From assembly GCA_013399855.1 (NCBI GenBank), contig VXAY01002132.1:1399216-1463215 (forward strand): a stretch of 64,000 bases of DNA. The letters are read 5' to 3'. This document shows, piece after piece, positions 44,001 to 59,000 of the stretch (position 1 is its first letter; every line of letters begins with the position of its first letter). Under the pieces are notes generated by a model, which saw nothing but the letters and a program-made list of their open reading frames with translations, was not told where the DNA came from and did no database searches. The position numbers were made by a program, and so were the translations under genes. This DNA comes from Oxyruncus cristatus. Lineage: Eukaryota; Chordata; Aves; Passeriformes; Cotingidae.

Positions 44001-47000
44001 CCTGACCACTGCTGCAGCAGCTCACTCGTGTTCCCCTGGCCACGGCAGCACAGCTCACCCACCTCCATGTCCTTCTTCTTCATGGCCTCGAAGTAGGGGG
44101 AGTGCTCGGCCAGGTGGCGGTTGGGGGCACACAGGTAGTAGATGTTCCTGCTCCCGGCCTTCATGCGGGAGGCGTAGTCGGCCAGGCTGGTCAGCTGCCC
44201 CGCGGGCAGGGCCGACGACTCGTAACGCAGCAGCTTTGCTATGTCCTCCTGCAGGAAACACGCTGCTGTGAACTCAGGGCACCTCACTGTACCTCCACCT
44301 GACCGCCCCCAGCCCCAAGAATGCCTGTAGCACACAGGCCTCTTTTGCAGCTCTGCAAAAAGGCTCGGGGGATTCTGAATCTCTCCCTTCCTGCTCCAGA
44401 TATTAAGGAGGCAGAAGAGTGACCTAGACAGGATGTAGGTCAAACTCTCCTAAAAATGGGAATCCAGGCAGAGGACAACAGGAGGGGAAAGCCCTACTTT
44501 TCTTGTGTGTTGTAGTTCATATTGCATCAGGGAGGGCTGACAACAGTGTGGGCACAGAGACTTTACAGGGTCTCAAAGTAAGTGGGAAGCAGTGCCCAGT
44601 CAGAGAAAATGAGAGTTTGGACACCAGAGAATTAGTATGTCTGGGTAGACCCAGTAACACAAGTTATAGGCATGCAAGTTTCATGGAGAAGTAGCAGTCC
44701 CCCTCATCCCAGGTCAGAGTAGGAACCAGCAATCTTTCCCCTCAGCTGCAGTGCTTCAGGACTCCTGGTACCTTGACATCCTGCTCTGCTATCGTGACAA
44801 TCCCCTCTCTCATGAATACCCCGTACTCCTCAAAGAATTTGGCATATTTCTCGGGGTCCTTCTTGCTCTGGTCAATGAAGAACTTGATCACCCTCTTCTG
44901 CAAAACATCACGGAGCTTCCTGCAGCAGGAACAAGCCTTTTTAAAGACAGTTGCTAGAGCAAGATGTTTTAGGTGAACATCTCTCTGTGTGCAGGGTTGT
45001 AGTGGGTTCACCATCTGCTTCCCCTTCCCCTCATGGCTCTACATCTATTCTTTGATCTCAGTCAGGAGCAGCTCTTGAGCTGCAGATAGATAGAGCTGTG
45101 TACAAATGTTCTGCCGAAGCCCTTCATGAGCTGTGACTCAGTGATGCTGCAGCACCTAACCAGCTGTGCCCAGGGTATCTGCCTCTCTCCCACAAACATG
45201 GGACAGAGGTGGCTATACAAGGGTGGTTACACTTGGAGGAACTCTTTCTGAAGGCCTCAAAATCCACTGTGAAGTGACATCGTTATTTGCTGACTATAGT
45301 GAAGGCAGAGGCACTTCACCAGCTGTAGAATACGAAGTCAGCCATCAAACACAACAAGGTAACAACTCTGGTGTTAAGGAGGAAGAGTCTACTCTTATAC
45401 TCCAAGTTCCAACAATGGCAGCTGTCTGAGAAAGAACTCACTTTGTAGACTACAGAAATTCTCAAGGATGCTGCAGTTTACATGCCAGGTCCCTCCAAGC
45501 CCCTCTACTATTCCACTATGTTCCCTTGCCAGCCAGCAAGAAGCTGAAAGAGCCTCAGCAGCGCACAGGATCTACCTCTGGCTTACCTGATAAGGGCACT
45601 CTCCTGCAGGAGCTCCCTGCTGAGGTTCAGAGGTATATCCTCACTGTCCACAACACCTGGAACACAGAGCAACCCTTGAACAGTGAGGCAGACACAAGTG
45701 CCAGGCTCAGGAATGCACCCCTCAGGAAGCCATGGTCCACAGCCCATGGTCCTGGCCCCAGCACACACCTCTAAGAAATCGCAGCCACTTCGGCAGGATG
45801 TCTGCAGCTTTGGTTTGGATGAGGATTTTGCGGCTGTAGAGGGCAACACTGGAGCCCATTTCCCTGCTGATGTCAAACATGGATGGTTTCTGCAGGAACA
45901 AGAAACAGGAGGTAACACCAGCCCTGTGCAGGTGCCCAGCTGCCAACTACCAGGTCACACTGTGGTCTTCCCTGCAGTGCTGAATCCAACAAGAGCTGAA
46001 ATCTTGGCTGGTTTTCCTGGGGACCTACATGAGCCATTCTCCTGGGGCTCAGCATCCCCATAACTACCCTGTGGCCCCCAGCCTACTGCAGAGATGCCAC
46101 AGGGGATATTCCTTCCTCCCTGTCATTCCGCACCCTTAGCTGCCTCCTTTCCCTAAGGAGCTGTCCCGTTATCCCATTCTCCCCTTTCAGAGCAGCTGGG
46201 CAGATGTCCCACATTCCCTGGGCAGGTGCCCCTCGTTCCCTGGGCAGGAGGACACGTACTTGCTCGGGCACGTAGAAGATGCTGCGGATGTTGAGGGGAG
46301 CGTCGGTCTTGTAGTGCAGGACGTAGCGGGGCTTGTCGTACGCCTGTGCTATGAAGCGGTAGAACTCCTCGTGCTGCCACTCTCCAATGTCCTTGGGGTC
46401 CAGCATCCAGAGAGCCTGTGGAGGAGCAGCAGGGAGAGGACTTCCCATCAGCCCCAAAGACTTAGGGCCTCACAGCACAGGGCTCTTCTTGAGTTGCACT
46501 TCCCCTCCAGGATGATGGAGCAAGGAAATAAGATCTTTCAAACAGACTCCTCTGCATAACCCAGGGGCAGTGGCATGTGGTTCAGGCACATTATCACTGA
46601 CTAAAAATTACTGCCCCCCAGCTAACCTCAGAGGTAACTCTTGCCCTGTAACATACACAAGGCAGCTTTTTGTAGTCCAGAACAAAGGGGATTTGGCTAA
46701 TCTCCACAGCCTCACGCTTGCCCACGGCCAAGAGCAGCCTGGACAGATCCCACAGCTCAGCTGACTGGCAGTACTGAGCAAATATTTCAAGGCCTGACCA
46801 GCAAAGGAAAAGTGAAAGTCCAAGTGAGTCTGTTGCACTCAGCCTGCCTCTCTGATGGAGGTCACTATCCCAGCTGAAAACTTGTGAAGAACTCCTGCAC
46901 TGCCTGTTTTCTGCTGATTTGTTATGGAGCAGTTTAGGAGATGCTTTGTGAACCAGTGAGCCACCCCTGCTGCAGGGTCACAAAGTGTTCCAGCACTGTT

Positions 47001-50000
47001 TCACGTATCAACACGTGTGTTGAAGCCACAGGGTCCAGATCAGGCCCTGCCCCATGGCCATTGCTTTCCACCTGCTGCTGCTGCTCTAACCCCTCCAACG
47101 CTTCCTGGAGCACTCAGCCCATGCTCACATCACATTTCAGTTTTCAGTACCTCAGCAAAAGACTCGCCTCTAGCAAAGATGTGGCATTTAACTAAGAACC
47201 TCATGTTTCAGCGGGGTGAAGCCCACCTCCCCCACTGCCACTCTGTGCCACTCAAGCCCTGAAGGGTGACAGGAGCGATTTCTGGGGGCAACACAATCAT
47301 CCAGCCCACCCTCCACCTACCAGAGTCCAAGGGATTCAGGGCCCTGGCGGCCTTGCCGTGCTGCCTTAAGGATTCATCTGCCTCAGAGCCTTGTTCCACA
47401 GGTGGCTTCATAACATTTCCAGCACACACAAGTGTCCTGGAGGGTTTGCAGGATCACAGGTAGGACTAGGGACTCACTGGGAACTCAGGTGCTGTACAGC
47501 AGCTGTGTTGGGTAAAGTGCTGCATTCCCAGAGGCTCACTTGTAGCTACAGTTATCCCAGTTAGATTGGAAAAGCCTCCAGCTCCATACTGTGAGATACA
47601 TGGCAAGCATTCAGGAACTCATCTAGGAGAATCCCCACCAGGGAACTAACTGTGTCTCTGCTTGCAGTGAACTGACACTGATGTGTGGAAAAACACAAAG
47701 CCAAGATCCTGGATAAAGAAAAGGCATGAAATGGGAGCATAATGAATAAAGCTGTTGCTGCATCTCAAGGGACAACAGACTTTCTGATGAGGAGATAAAA
47801 GTCCATGACTCTATTAAGGGCATTTCACCCCTTGCTCTACTACTGCTCTTCTCCAGGGAGCCTGTTCTATTGATTGTCAGGTAGAGAGAGCAAACAGCTG
47901 TCTAATTAAGGGGCACAGCTAGAAAGCCTTTGGAAGAGAAACACTGTTATGCAGGAATCCAAATAAATAATCAGTGACTAATAACAGCAATTAGAGAATC
48001 TTAGATAAATTAACATGATAAAATGTTTAAGTACAGTCCTGAAAGTCTGTTCAGTCAGTGCCACATTCCAGGAAACAAAAGAAGCCACAGACATGCTCCA
48101 TACCTGCTGTCTTAGGGGAGAAAGCTTTAAACAATCAGAGAAGGAGATGCTGGAGGAAAACGATTCATCGATTTTTGTTTTAAAGATAATTAATTTCTCC
48201 CAGGCGATGCCTGCAATTGGGCCAAGAACATCTGACTAAAATGGATCTGGCTGCAGTATCACTTAAGTGGTCAGAAAATGCCACCATCAAGCAGTGCTCA
48301 GCTAGGAGAGGGAAATAAATTGGGCTGTGAGCTGAGCTGCTAAAAAAGCCCAACTGATCCCTGGCACTGGCTATCCCATGCTGAAGGACAGGAACTGCAG
48401 GGAGGGGTGCCAGCACACCTGTGACATGAGCAATCCCTACAGCACTAACATGTCACCTGGCTTAAAAAGTTAAAATAAGCATTATAAAGCACTGAAATAA
48501 TAATTCAGGTTAAGGGAAGACCCAGATCTTGCCAATCTGCAAGAATACTCCACAATAAATGCAAACAAGAAGCTCCAGGGACAACTTCTGCTGGATTGTC
48601 TCCTTTTGTTCTAATTAACTGATCACTACAAGGTCTGTGATATGCTGGACAGTCCTCCCCTGATTTCCAGGGACAGCAGCAGCTTTATCCTGTTTCCTGT
48701 CTCCACTGCAGGATTAAAGTGGTTCACCTCCACCAGTGACCTGCCTGTGGCCTCCTGCTCACCTGCAACGTGTTAATTCTCTTCCCATTGAGGTACAGGG
48801 GGAAGCTGATGAAGTTGCTGTATTTTGTCACCACCTCTGGAATGGAGAGAAGACACAGAAGAGTCACCTTTGTGAAAACAACACAGTAAGAATTCCCTCA
48901 ATAACTACAGGTGAAAGGAGCTGCAGGAGAGGAAAAACACTGGTAAAATCACCTCCCACTCACGGGCACCAACAGACTCCAACAGCCCCTGGGGGTAACA
49001 GCATCGCCCTCCTGCACTCACCCTTCACTCGGTCTTCGTTTGCAAACTCCTTGCAGTCTTCTTTGAGATGGATAATAATCTTAGTCCCAGTTCTGACCCC
49101 AGATGCTTCTGCAATCTCAAACACTCCTGAACTAGGATTAGAAACAAACCCTGCATCAGTTTGTGCCTCAGATACATCCATGATAGGACAGAAAAATGGT
49201 TTATTCAACTAAGAGCATGCACAACACTTCAGTGCCAAGAGGAAAAGGCAAAAAGTCTTGGATGCCTGAATGCTCTGTGTGCCTCTGAGAAACCCTCCAA
49301 AACATGTGGCTGTTTGTATGTGGCTGTTTTCCCTACAAAGCCAGACCCAGGACACACTGCTCTGCAAAGACACTAGCTACTGAAAACCCAAGACAGTCTG
49401 ACATCTCCATTAACAGATGTTTCCTAATAATTTAAATAACTTAGTACATTCTCTGTTCTGAGGAGGTTTTAAGGGGATGCTGAGCTTGTCACCGGCAGAA
49501 GCTCCAATGTCAACGTGGTCCCGCAGCCCACAGCTTTGCCATGACAGAAAGAGCAAAGGATGAGCGCAAAGATCTGACCTACAGAAAAGATGTTCCTACA
49601 GACCCCAGCACTGCACAAGCTCCGCTCACTGTGGGTGCCCTCAAGCCAAACCCCGGGGGAAGACAAGACCCAAGAGGTTAAATTTGTCCCTGCAGCCTGG
49701 GGCCCCCCTAAGCTCATTGCCTGGTACTCTCTTTGTCCACAACACACCTGCTCTGACACAGCAAGTTTGTCCTTGGGGTTTCCACCCGGGCACATTTGGC
49801 CACACTTTGCTACCATGTATAACCTGAGCAGGACCTAAACAGGCCAGCCAGGTCCTGAAAGGCCACACAAGCCTGTGTCTGGACAGTTTTCAGTCCATGC
49901 CTGGTCTGGACAAAGCCCCCGACGCTGCCACCCCCTCCTCCAGCCTTACCCATCGGAAGACCAGTGGTAGCCCCGGCTGCCTGGCTCTGCAGACTGGGAG

Positions 50001-53000
50001 AACACCTCCACTTTATCAGCCACCATGAAGGCTGAGTAGAAACCCACTCCAAACTGGCCGATGATTTTACTGCTGGCTTCAGCTTGGCTCTGCAGAGCAT
50101 CCAGAAAAGCCTGGAGGAACAAAGGAGACACAAACCAGCACACAGTGACTTCAGGTATCGCTGGGAGGCTGCAATCCATCCCCCAGCCAGGCTCCGCAGG
50201 CACTGCAGCTTGGCATTCCAGCACCCTCATCCCACACTTCTGCATCAGTGCTCTGAGGAGGACGCCCAAGGAAAAGGGTTTCTCCAAAGGGACTGCACTT
50301 CTGGAAAAGGGAAGCATTGCTTAGAGCAACTCTGGCAGTAAAGACAAACAAGCAGAGACCATTAAGAGCCAGAAGACTCCACAGGTAGGTTTCACCTTCC
50401 AAGAGGGGTGTAATTGCACAGCTGGGCTGGGGGCCAAGGGAAAAAATGGAATGAGAAATTACCGGGAGAACAAAAGTGGCTGTAATTGGAGAAGAGTTTT
50501 CTAAGGGAGGGAGAAGAGTGTTACCTTCGAGCCTGATCGAGCAATGGTTCCGAGGTTAGAAACCAGCTCCTCCTGGGTCATGCCAATACCTGTGTCCTGA
50601 AAAGAAACAGCAATTGCAGCTGAAATAACAGTAGGGAAGCATTGCTTTAGCACACAGAACCCGAGCAACATCTGCCCCTGACTCCCACTCTCTCCTTTCC
50701 CTCGGAGCAGTAAATCCAACAACAGACTTCCAGCTGTGACCCCACCTGCACATGGTCAGGAACACAGACTCAAAGGGGCAGCCGCTGCTGTCCTTTGCCT
50801 GTAAACCTCCAGAAAGCTCAGAGACTCCGACCATTCCTCAAGGAAAGACAAAACCATGACAGGACAGGCTGGATTCTGCATCCCTCTAAAAAGCACGGGA
50901 TGGCAGGGCAGGAAAGAGATCTCACCCAGCCATGGTCTGTGCCAGGTGCTGTGCACAGACACCTTCCATTCCTGACCTGGTCCAAAGGGGAGTTGAGGAG
51001 CAGTGAGAAGCAGTTTATTTCCAACTGGGAGATGTGGAACCGATGCCCTTACACCAGGAATCAGTGGCAGAGCAGTAAATCCCTGAACTCTCAGGTAATG
51101 CAAACCCTTGTCTACAAGCTCCACACGCACTGATCTCCATCTCTCTGCCTTTTCCTCCCTCCTCTCCCCCTCATTCTGTGCTCTACAACGTATGAAACTC
51201 GATATCCAGGTACCAGACAGCTGGGTGTTGCATTCCCATGGGAACAGCCTAACCCCAGTGCACTGGCCACACCTCATGGTGCTCTGTCCAGGCTTTGGAG
51301 GCACACGGCTGCTTCTCATCCTCAGTTTATCCTAGATTTGCATTGCTGCATGCAGAGAAACATCTCCCTGCTGCTGGCTCACATGTCTCAGGCAGCAGAG
51401 CCTGCAGCAGCACCACCCAGAAAAGGCTGCAGCAAGTCTCAGACCTGGCTGCAGCTGCAGTTTGCATGGACCCCAAGGCAACACGGGTAACAGCAAACCC
51501 CAGTTAGAAATGGTCGCCCTCTCACACAGGATCCCAGCAAAATTCTCTCCCATTCTATTGTCCAGTATATTTTCAGCCTTGCTCCATGTGCATTTTCCAG
51601 AGGAGCAAAGGGCAGGCTACTGCCCTCCAGGGTGCTGCTTCTGAGAACCCAGTGCCATCTCCCCTTCTCAAATCTCAGCAGCTTCTCTACCTGTCAAGAA
51701 ACATCCCGAGAAGCCACTTTTACAGGTTCTCTGAGCCACTCCTGAGGTGGAAGCAGGATGAAAATTAGCCAAGTGACAGGTGATTCTCACTCGCGTGAGG
51801 AGCTCAGCTCTACCTGTGAGCACAGTTAGCACAGCTGACAGCAGCTGGCACATCTGGAGCAGGCTGGACACATTCCCAGTGCCACGAGCAGGGGTGGGAT
51901 TCAGTGTGCAGGGTTAGCAAAACCAGCTGCAGCAGAGCTGGCTGCTGCTCCATGGCTCACAGGTGAGGGACCAGAGTGACTTCTGGCACAGCACAGCTCT
52001 GCCACCCATTTACTGGGCTTATTTCTAGCAAGGTACGTGAATGTCAGTACATATTTCTTAATGAAGGGTTGATTGAACTGTTCAACTTGTGAAGTGCCAT
52101 GAGGGTAAGACATTTCCCTGCATCCCCAAAAGTCACAGCACAGCAACACCTTTCCCTTGATTAAATACCTTAAGGCTAGTCAGTCCAATTGGCTGAGAGG
52201 AGGGATGATGCCCAGTAAGATCTCAACAGTGAGAGATGAAAAGCCAGGAAAAACAAACAGTGTATGGCAAAATCTCAGGAATCTGACATGGTCCCTTCCC
52301 CCAGGGAGGAAAAAGCCAGAAAGAGCAGTTTTCAGCATCTGGTTCAGTTTTTGTTCATGCCAGACCTTGAACAGAACTCTTAACTCCTCTGATCCACTCC
52401 TATTTATAGTACAGCATGTCATTCCCAAATTCCACATATTAAAAAAAAATACATCCCTACCCCATGAATTTATTTGGCTCTTGAATTCTGAACACTCTGC
52501 CAAACTTACTGCAAAATGCTTAATGACAATTCCTGGAAACCAGTTTGGTGAGGGGGAACTGCAATGAACAAAGAGAGCACGACTCAAACCAGGCAGTTTC
52601 CACAACAGCGCTGGGACACTGACAGGGAGAGCGGGAAGTGAAGATCCTGGCAAAGCAGGCATTCCCTACTGCAGGAGAACACCCGGGCAGTTAGGATGAA
52701 GATGACATCAAGATCCAACCTGCCTTTGCTGTGCCCAGATTTCCTGCAGCTGCCTTCTGGGCTCCCTTCACCACACGGTGCTGCCCGGGGGAACGGGGAA
52801 TGAAGCAGCAGTGGAGAGATGGGAGCTCGCCAGGGATGGGAATCAGCTGAACGTGCCCATGAGCAGCCCGCCTCAGGCTGAGCCAACACAAGCACTGGCA
52901 GCTCCAGCTCTATGAAATCCAAGGAAGGAGCTGGCAGGACTTGCACTGCCCTTCTGTTCTCTGTGCTGCACCAGCCACTGCTCAGCCTCTGAGTCAGGAA

Positions 53001-56000
53001 CCACCCATCACACAGCACCTGCAAACGCCTTTACCCACCACCAGCCAGCCATTGCTCCACTATCAACAGGACAACTTTTCTTCCCCTGCAGACAGTGTCA
53101 AGCCCTCCCTTCAGCCTGCAAGAAAACTTTTATCAGGCTGACAACAGCCACAGCAGAGCTACTGATAACAGCACAAAGCAAATTGCTCATGGGGCTTCAC
53201 GAAATCCAAGACATGAGGGATATGCTCAGAGTTCCAAGTGCCAAAAGTTTCTCCCTAGCTTGGAGAAACCAAAGACGCAGAGTTCAGTGAGCTGACCCTT
53301 CATAAACTGAAGGTTAATTACAGAAGTCCTGCTGTTAATCCACCTTCTCACCTGGTTGAATTTTCCTTCTGGGACTTCTTAGGGTGCAGAGCTTCCCCCA
53401 AACCATCCTCTCTACAAGACAACACAACAGGCTGCAGACCTTCACCCCGGCTGCTGAGGGACCATGAAGGGCTTGTGGCCACGGCTGCTGAACTAAGCTC
53501 AGTAACATTAACCCCAAAGACACACCAGCTGAACGTTGCTTTTAGCATCTTTTTATGTGTGGAGACCTCCCAGGTACCAAACCTGCTGCTGAACTGCACA
53601 GGACCTTTGTGCCTTCTGTGCCCTTTGTTCTCACCCTGTGGTATGGGTGCCGGATGTTTGCAGAAACCATGCTCGTAAACAAGAACCTGGGCAATGTAAG
53701 AGCTCTGCTCATTACCTGAGTCCAGTTTAAAGTATTGCAGAGCTTTGTTACACCAAATAACCCATTAACTAACCAGTAACTGCTGCCTTAGCCACGGCTG
53801 CATCTGAAAGAACGCTCCCAGTCAGAGGTACCTGGCTGAGCTACAGTGTCTTTCATTTCACTTCGTTGCAAATCAAATGTTTATTTCAGGGTAAAACCTC
53901 AACAGGGCATCAGGAGAGCACTGACTACATTATAAAATAAGAACACGCTGCTTTCACCATCCGACAAGGTAAAAAAATCCCCAAATGTCTGATTGTGTGT
54001 GCCCCCCGCTATTGAAATACCTTGATTAAAGAAACTTAAAATTCACAAGACCAGGACAGCAGCTGCACTAGAGCAATGTTCTGGTTTAGAACCAATATGG
54101 CATCTGCAGCAGCAACATCCAGCAGAACAAAAGCCACAGTAAAACTGATGCACATGGACACAAGGTAATCCTGGCCTAGTACACAGAAGCTGTCCAAAGC
54201 AGGGAGCCTGAGTCTGCCTTTCCAATACCAGTCTCAGTATCCACCCATCCAGATCTAAATACCTGCCGTCCAGAAAAGCACTTCATTTCATCCACTTTGA
54301 CTTTCCCATTTTTAAATGTGACAGGCTCTTATTCTGGCATGAAGAGAACTAAAATATTCTGTCCCTTCCCTGGGACGAAGGTTATTTGAGATGTGTTTGT
54401 ATTTCTGGTTCCCTGGCTTACTTGTTAAAGATGATGCAACCACTGGAAGCTGTAACCCATCCCTGTGATGTGGCACGTTCCTGTAAGCTTAATTCCAAGG
54501 CTTGCCAAAGTGCAACCAGACTCACCCCTCCCCATCTCCTGCCCAGGTGGCACACAGATGCTGCAGTGCTGCATGCAGGGAAGGGAGACCTGCTCCCTAC
54601 CCATCCCAAGCTTTGCTGGACATGCCCGTGCATCTGCACTGAACTGCTACAGCCCAAACATCCCAATCCTTACAGCCCAAACTTCCCAATCCTTCCTGGA
54701 GCCCCTTGACAGCCCAGTCCTTTTTACAGGCTGTTAGTAACCGGTAAGGCAGGAGAGATCTGCTCAGTGATACAGGGAGCTGTTGCAGGGAGGAGTGGAT
54801 TTTGCAGTGATTTTAACTCCTCCCCAACACAGCAAACTGGTTATTTTGTGGCTTCACAGACACGGATTTTGGATGACTGCAACAGTGAGATGAAAGCCCG
54901 GCAAAGGGAACTGAGCAGCCCAAGCTCTGGCAGCGACTGTGCTGCCTTCCCGTGTTAAAACAGCGGCCACACTCCCTCCCTTCCCCAGCAGCAGCAGCAG
55001 CCATCAGCTCTGTAAACATTTCAAACCATTTCCTCTAAACACTCCTAGCCCTAAATTAAGCACCAGCAAGGAACAGGGCTGCAGCCCCGAGCTCACACAG
55101 CACGGCAGAACTGAGCAGCTCTACCACCACTACAGCACAGCCTGTCATCTGCCTGTCACCTCGTGCAGCTGCTGAAGGTGAGCTCTGTGCTCACAGGGCC
55201 CTGGGAACTGTCAGGGGTTCTCTGTTCCCACCTCAAAGGGTCCAAAACCACGTCGGTAAAGCCTTAGCATGCAGAACTGCAGAGCTCTGCAGAGCTGTCC
55301 TCATTGAAAACACATCCTGCACATTTTCAAATAGATTTTCTTACGAGCTCTGACCTTGCAGGCTGTGGCTGCTACAGATGACGCTGTCCTAGAAACATGA
55401 GGCAGTTTGCAAAGGGATGGAGGAAACAGTGGAATTTGCTAAAACAGCGGGACTTTGGTGAATGGACAGAGGTGGTAGAATCCAGTGAACACATTCCTTT
55501 TAGCAGATACAACACTGCAATGCTTAGATGGGGTATCTGTGAATGAGGACGCCGTATCAAAATTCTGAGACTCGCTGTGCTCATGACTGGAATTCAGTCC
55601 TGGCAGAGAAGTAAGCAGTCACTGAACAGAGATGAATGTAATCCTTTACCAGAGCTACATAATCCCCCCAGGAACATGCCTGTAATGGCCATCACACATT
55701 GCAGACCTGCCCTTTCTCAACTGTGAGACACAAAGAGATGCTACAGGGCTTGGAAGGGGAGGGGAGAGATTCAGCAGATCCAGAGGCCAAGAACAGCATG
55801 AAGATCTGAAAAGGATCCAGGGGTGAGACAGTGGGGCCTTTCTAGGAAAAACAAAAGGAGTGATCACTGCTACAGGTCATATATACATATATACAGGTCA
55901 CCTGCCGCCTGTTTAGGTGGGTCCTAGTGAATACAGAGAACACACAGCAGCTGAGGGACACATCCACCTCTGCCTCAATCATTGCAGCAAGTTTTCCTGC

Positions 56001-59000
56001 ACCTTTCCGTTCCTGAAAGGTAGAGAGATGTTCTGAATGAGGCTGTTCACAGCAATCATTGTAAGCAGTTTGCTTCTTCAGGAGGTTATAAATAACCCCC
56101 TGACTGGAGGTAAGGAGCTTTCGGCACTCCGGAGAAGGCAAAGCTCTTAAGAGATTGGAGCAGTGCTGTTCTTGCTGCTCCTCACAGCCCAGGGCTGCTG
56201 CAGCTAAAAGCCTCCAGTTAAGACTCATTTAATGGCATTAGAGATGCACAGGCAGTCAGGCAGGGGTTATAAAAAGCCCAGTCCCTGACACATCCAACTG
56301 GGATGGCATCAGAGGCACCCTGCAAGATGGGCAAATAGGTCTCCAACCAGATTGCCAAAGAAGCAGACAGCTTCCACAGGGAACGTCTCAATGATGTCTG
56401 AGGCTTCATGTCCACTGTGGTTTCCAAAGGAAAGACAAGAGCAAGGCAGGAATGACACCCTGCCTGGGGCTAAGCGAGGGCTCATTAAACAGTGGGTGTT
56501 ACACAGGAGTCAGAAAACTGCAACAGTCAGCTGTGAGAGGAATAGCAAAGCCCCTGCACTACGGTTTGAGAAGCTCTGGTTGATGATTGTGCTGCCCACT
56601 GACGAGTATTAACTTCCCCATGGCAACCGCAGCGCTTGTTCTGCAGAGAAACAGAATTATAAAATAACTACGCAGCTCTAACAGCCCCTGCTTTGTCCCA
56701 TGTGAAAAATGTCAGCCCGTGTGCTTTGCCGGTGCCACATCTCCCCTGGACCTGCTTCAGTCAGCTTTCACTCCCTCACTGCTGTCTGCCTCATCCTCCA
56801 CTCTCTTGAGAATATCCACAGCTGCACCTGCAGCTGACCCAGCTCCATGAGCAAAGTGACCAGCATGCCTTCTTTGCATCAAGAACTTTGCCAAGAAAAC
56901 ACCAAAACTGAGGCTCAGCCATCCACCCTGGATAGAGCCACAAACAAGAGCAGCCAAAGTAGAGAGAGAAGGCCCAGCTCCACTTCTGTCCCCATGCTGA
57001 GGCCCACATTCACACTGCCTGTCCCCTTCCCAGTCAGAGCTGTGCCACCAGTCGGGAACAACCACAGCCTCGGCACAGGTAAGTGCTGTGGTACTGCCCA
57101 AATCTACAGTCCCACCAGTACCTTAAGGCAGAACCTCAGCATCAACTGGACTTGGCCTGTCCTTGAGCAGGAGGAGATACAATGGGAGTGGGAGGTTCTT
57201 CTCACCACCCCTGCACCTCCCCGTGACCCAGGTGAGAGGAAGGGTCTGCAAGCTACCAGATAACACCTTGGACTTAAGGAGGTTTGGGAAATCCTTCCAA
57301 AACATCAGGATGAAACCACTCACAACTTATCCACTAGTGAGAAACACACACACAACCTGGGAAGTGCAGGGGTGGGAGAAAAGCTACTGGTAGTTCTCAA
57401 CAGGGAAAGAAGGAGCAGTAAATTTTCCTATGGGGACAACTGAGGAGCAGATAAATTGATGGTTTTTCATCAGATCCTCAGGTTACAGCCTCGTGAATCA
57501 GAGCCCAGCTGAGGACACCACATTTCAATGGAACTGTGCTGCTGCTCCTTCACAGGACAAAGGCCAGCGATGCGAGCAGCAAGGAATAACACTCCTCTGT
57601 TACCAAAGGGACATACCTGGATAGTGATGGTTCCCTTTCCACTGTCTGTCTGCAGGTGGATCTCCATCTCTGGCAAGGCCTTGCCCTCTGTCATCAGCCG
57701 ATGGCGCAGCTTCTCCAGCGCATCGCTGCCATTGGAGATCAGCTCCCGGATAAACACCTGGGGACACAACCTCACACTGCAGCCTGGCCCTGTCCCCTGC
57801 ACGGCACTCCCAGAGACCCAGGAGCTCACTGGCTGCCCACAGACTAATTCCCAGCTCCCCAAACTGTGTTTCCCCATTATCTGCCAGGAGAACCGTTTGT
57901 CTGAACTCAGTATGGAAGTGCAGATGCTCTGAGACTCACAGAGTCCTCTGGCTGTACCTAAAAATTGTTTTAAAAACACATTTTCAAGGTCTCTTAAGAA
58001 AACATCATTCAAGGAAGCCTGACACGAACACCACAGGACTTGCTAAACTGAGCAGTTCACTCTCCCAGCTCAACTGTTTGAGATGTACCCTTTGACAGAG
58101 GCAGAGCTTTGCCAACAGAAAATCTCCCAGCAAGCAGTGGGTGTCTTACCTCCTTCTCCGAGTACAGGGAACGGGCAACAATGTCCAGCAGTTTCTTTGT
58201 TTCAGCCTGAAACTCATGTTTAGAGGCTGCACCTGGAATAAAACATTAGCGTTGGGGTTGTTCAGCCTGGAGAAGAGAAGGCTCAGGGAGACCTGAGAAC
58301 CCCTTCCAGTGCCTAAAGGGGCTCCAGGAGAGCTGGAGAAGGATTTTGGGCAATGGCCTGGAGTGACAGAACAAGGGGGAATGGCTTCCCACTGACAGGA
58401 GGGCAGAGTTAGATGGGATATTGGGAAGAAATCCTTCCCTGTGAGGGTGGTGAGGCCCTGGCACAGGTTGCCCAGAGAAGCCGTGGCTGCCCCATCTCCC
58501 TGGAAGTGTTCAAGGCCAGGTTGGAGCAACCTGGGCTAGTGGAAGGTGTCCCTGCCATGGCAGGGGGTTGGAACAGGATGAGCTTCAATGTCCCTTCCAA
58601 CACAAACCATTCCATGGTTCTGTAAGAGTCACAGACACACCTTTAAGGCACTTCACCAGGGTCCTCTTGGGAGGGAAGGCAAAACTGCAGTCTTACCACG
58701 TGCCTCAGCTTTCCAGGAGTGACAGCCTGAAGCAGGATGGGACACAGGCAGCTGTGACCTCAAACAAGGTGACAACAAAGGTGCTGTTTACAGCTCCCTA
58801 GCAGGCAGCTTTGCCAACAGACACCTGGCTTCTGCACCTCAATGAGCACATACCTACAGCCACCTCTGCAGGGGGGGAGCTGTGCTCAGGAAGAGAAATT
58901 TCCTCAGAGAGAGTAACACTACAAAAATCTCAGCTGAGAGTCCCTGGCCTCTTAAAAACAGCATCCTTCCTGCAAGAGGCATTAGAGAACCCTGAGGCAA

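Noticed and set aside
43369..44058. Long open frames on both strands in TRAP1 intron 13
   Set aside because: They coincide with the CR1 fragment.
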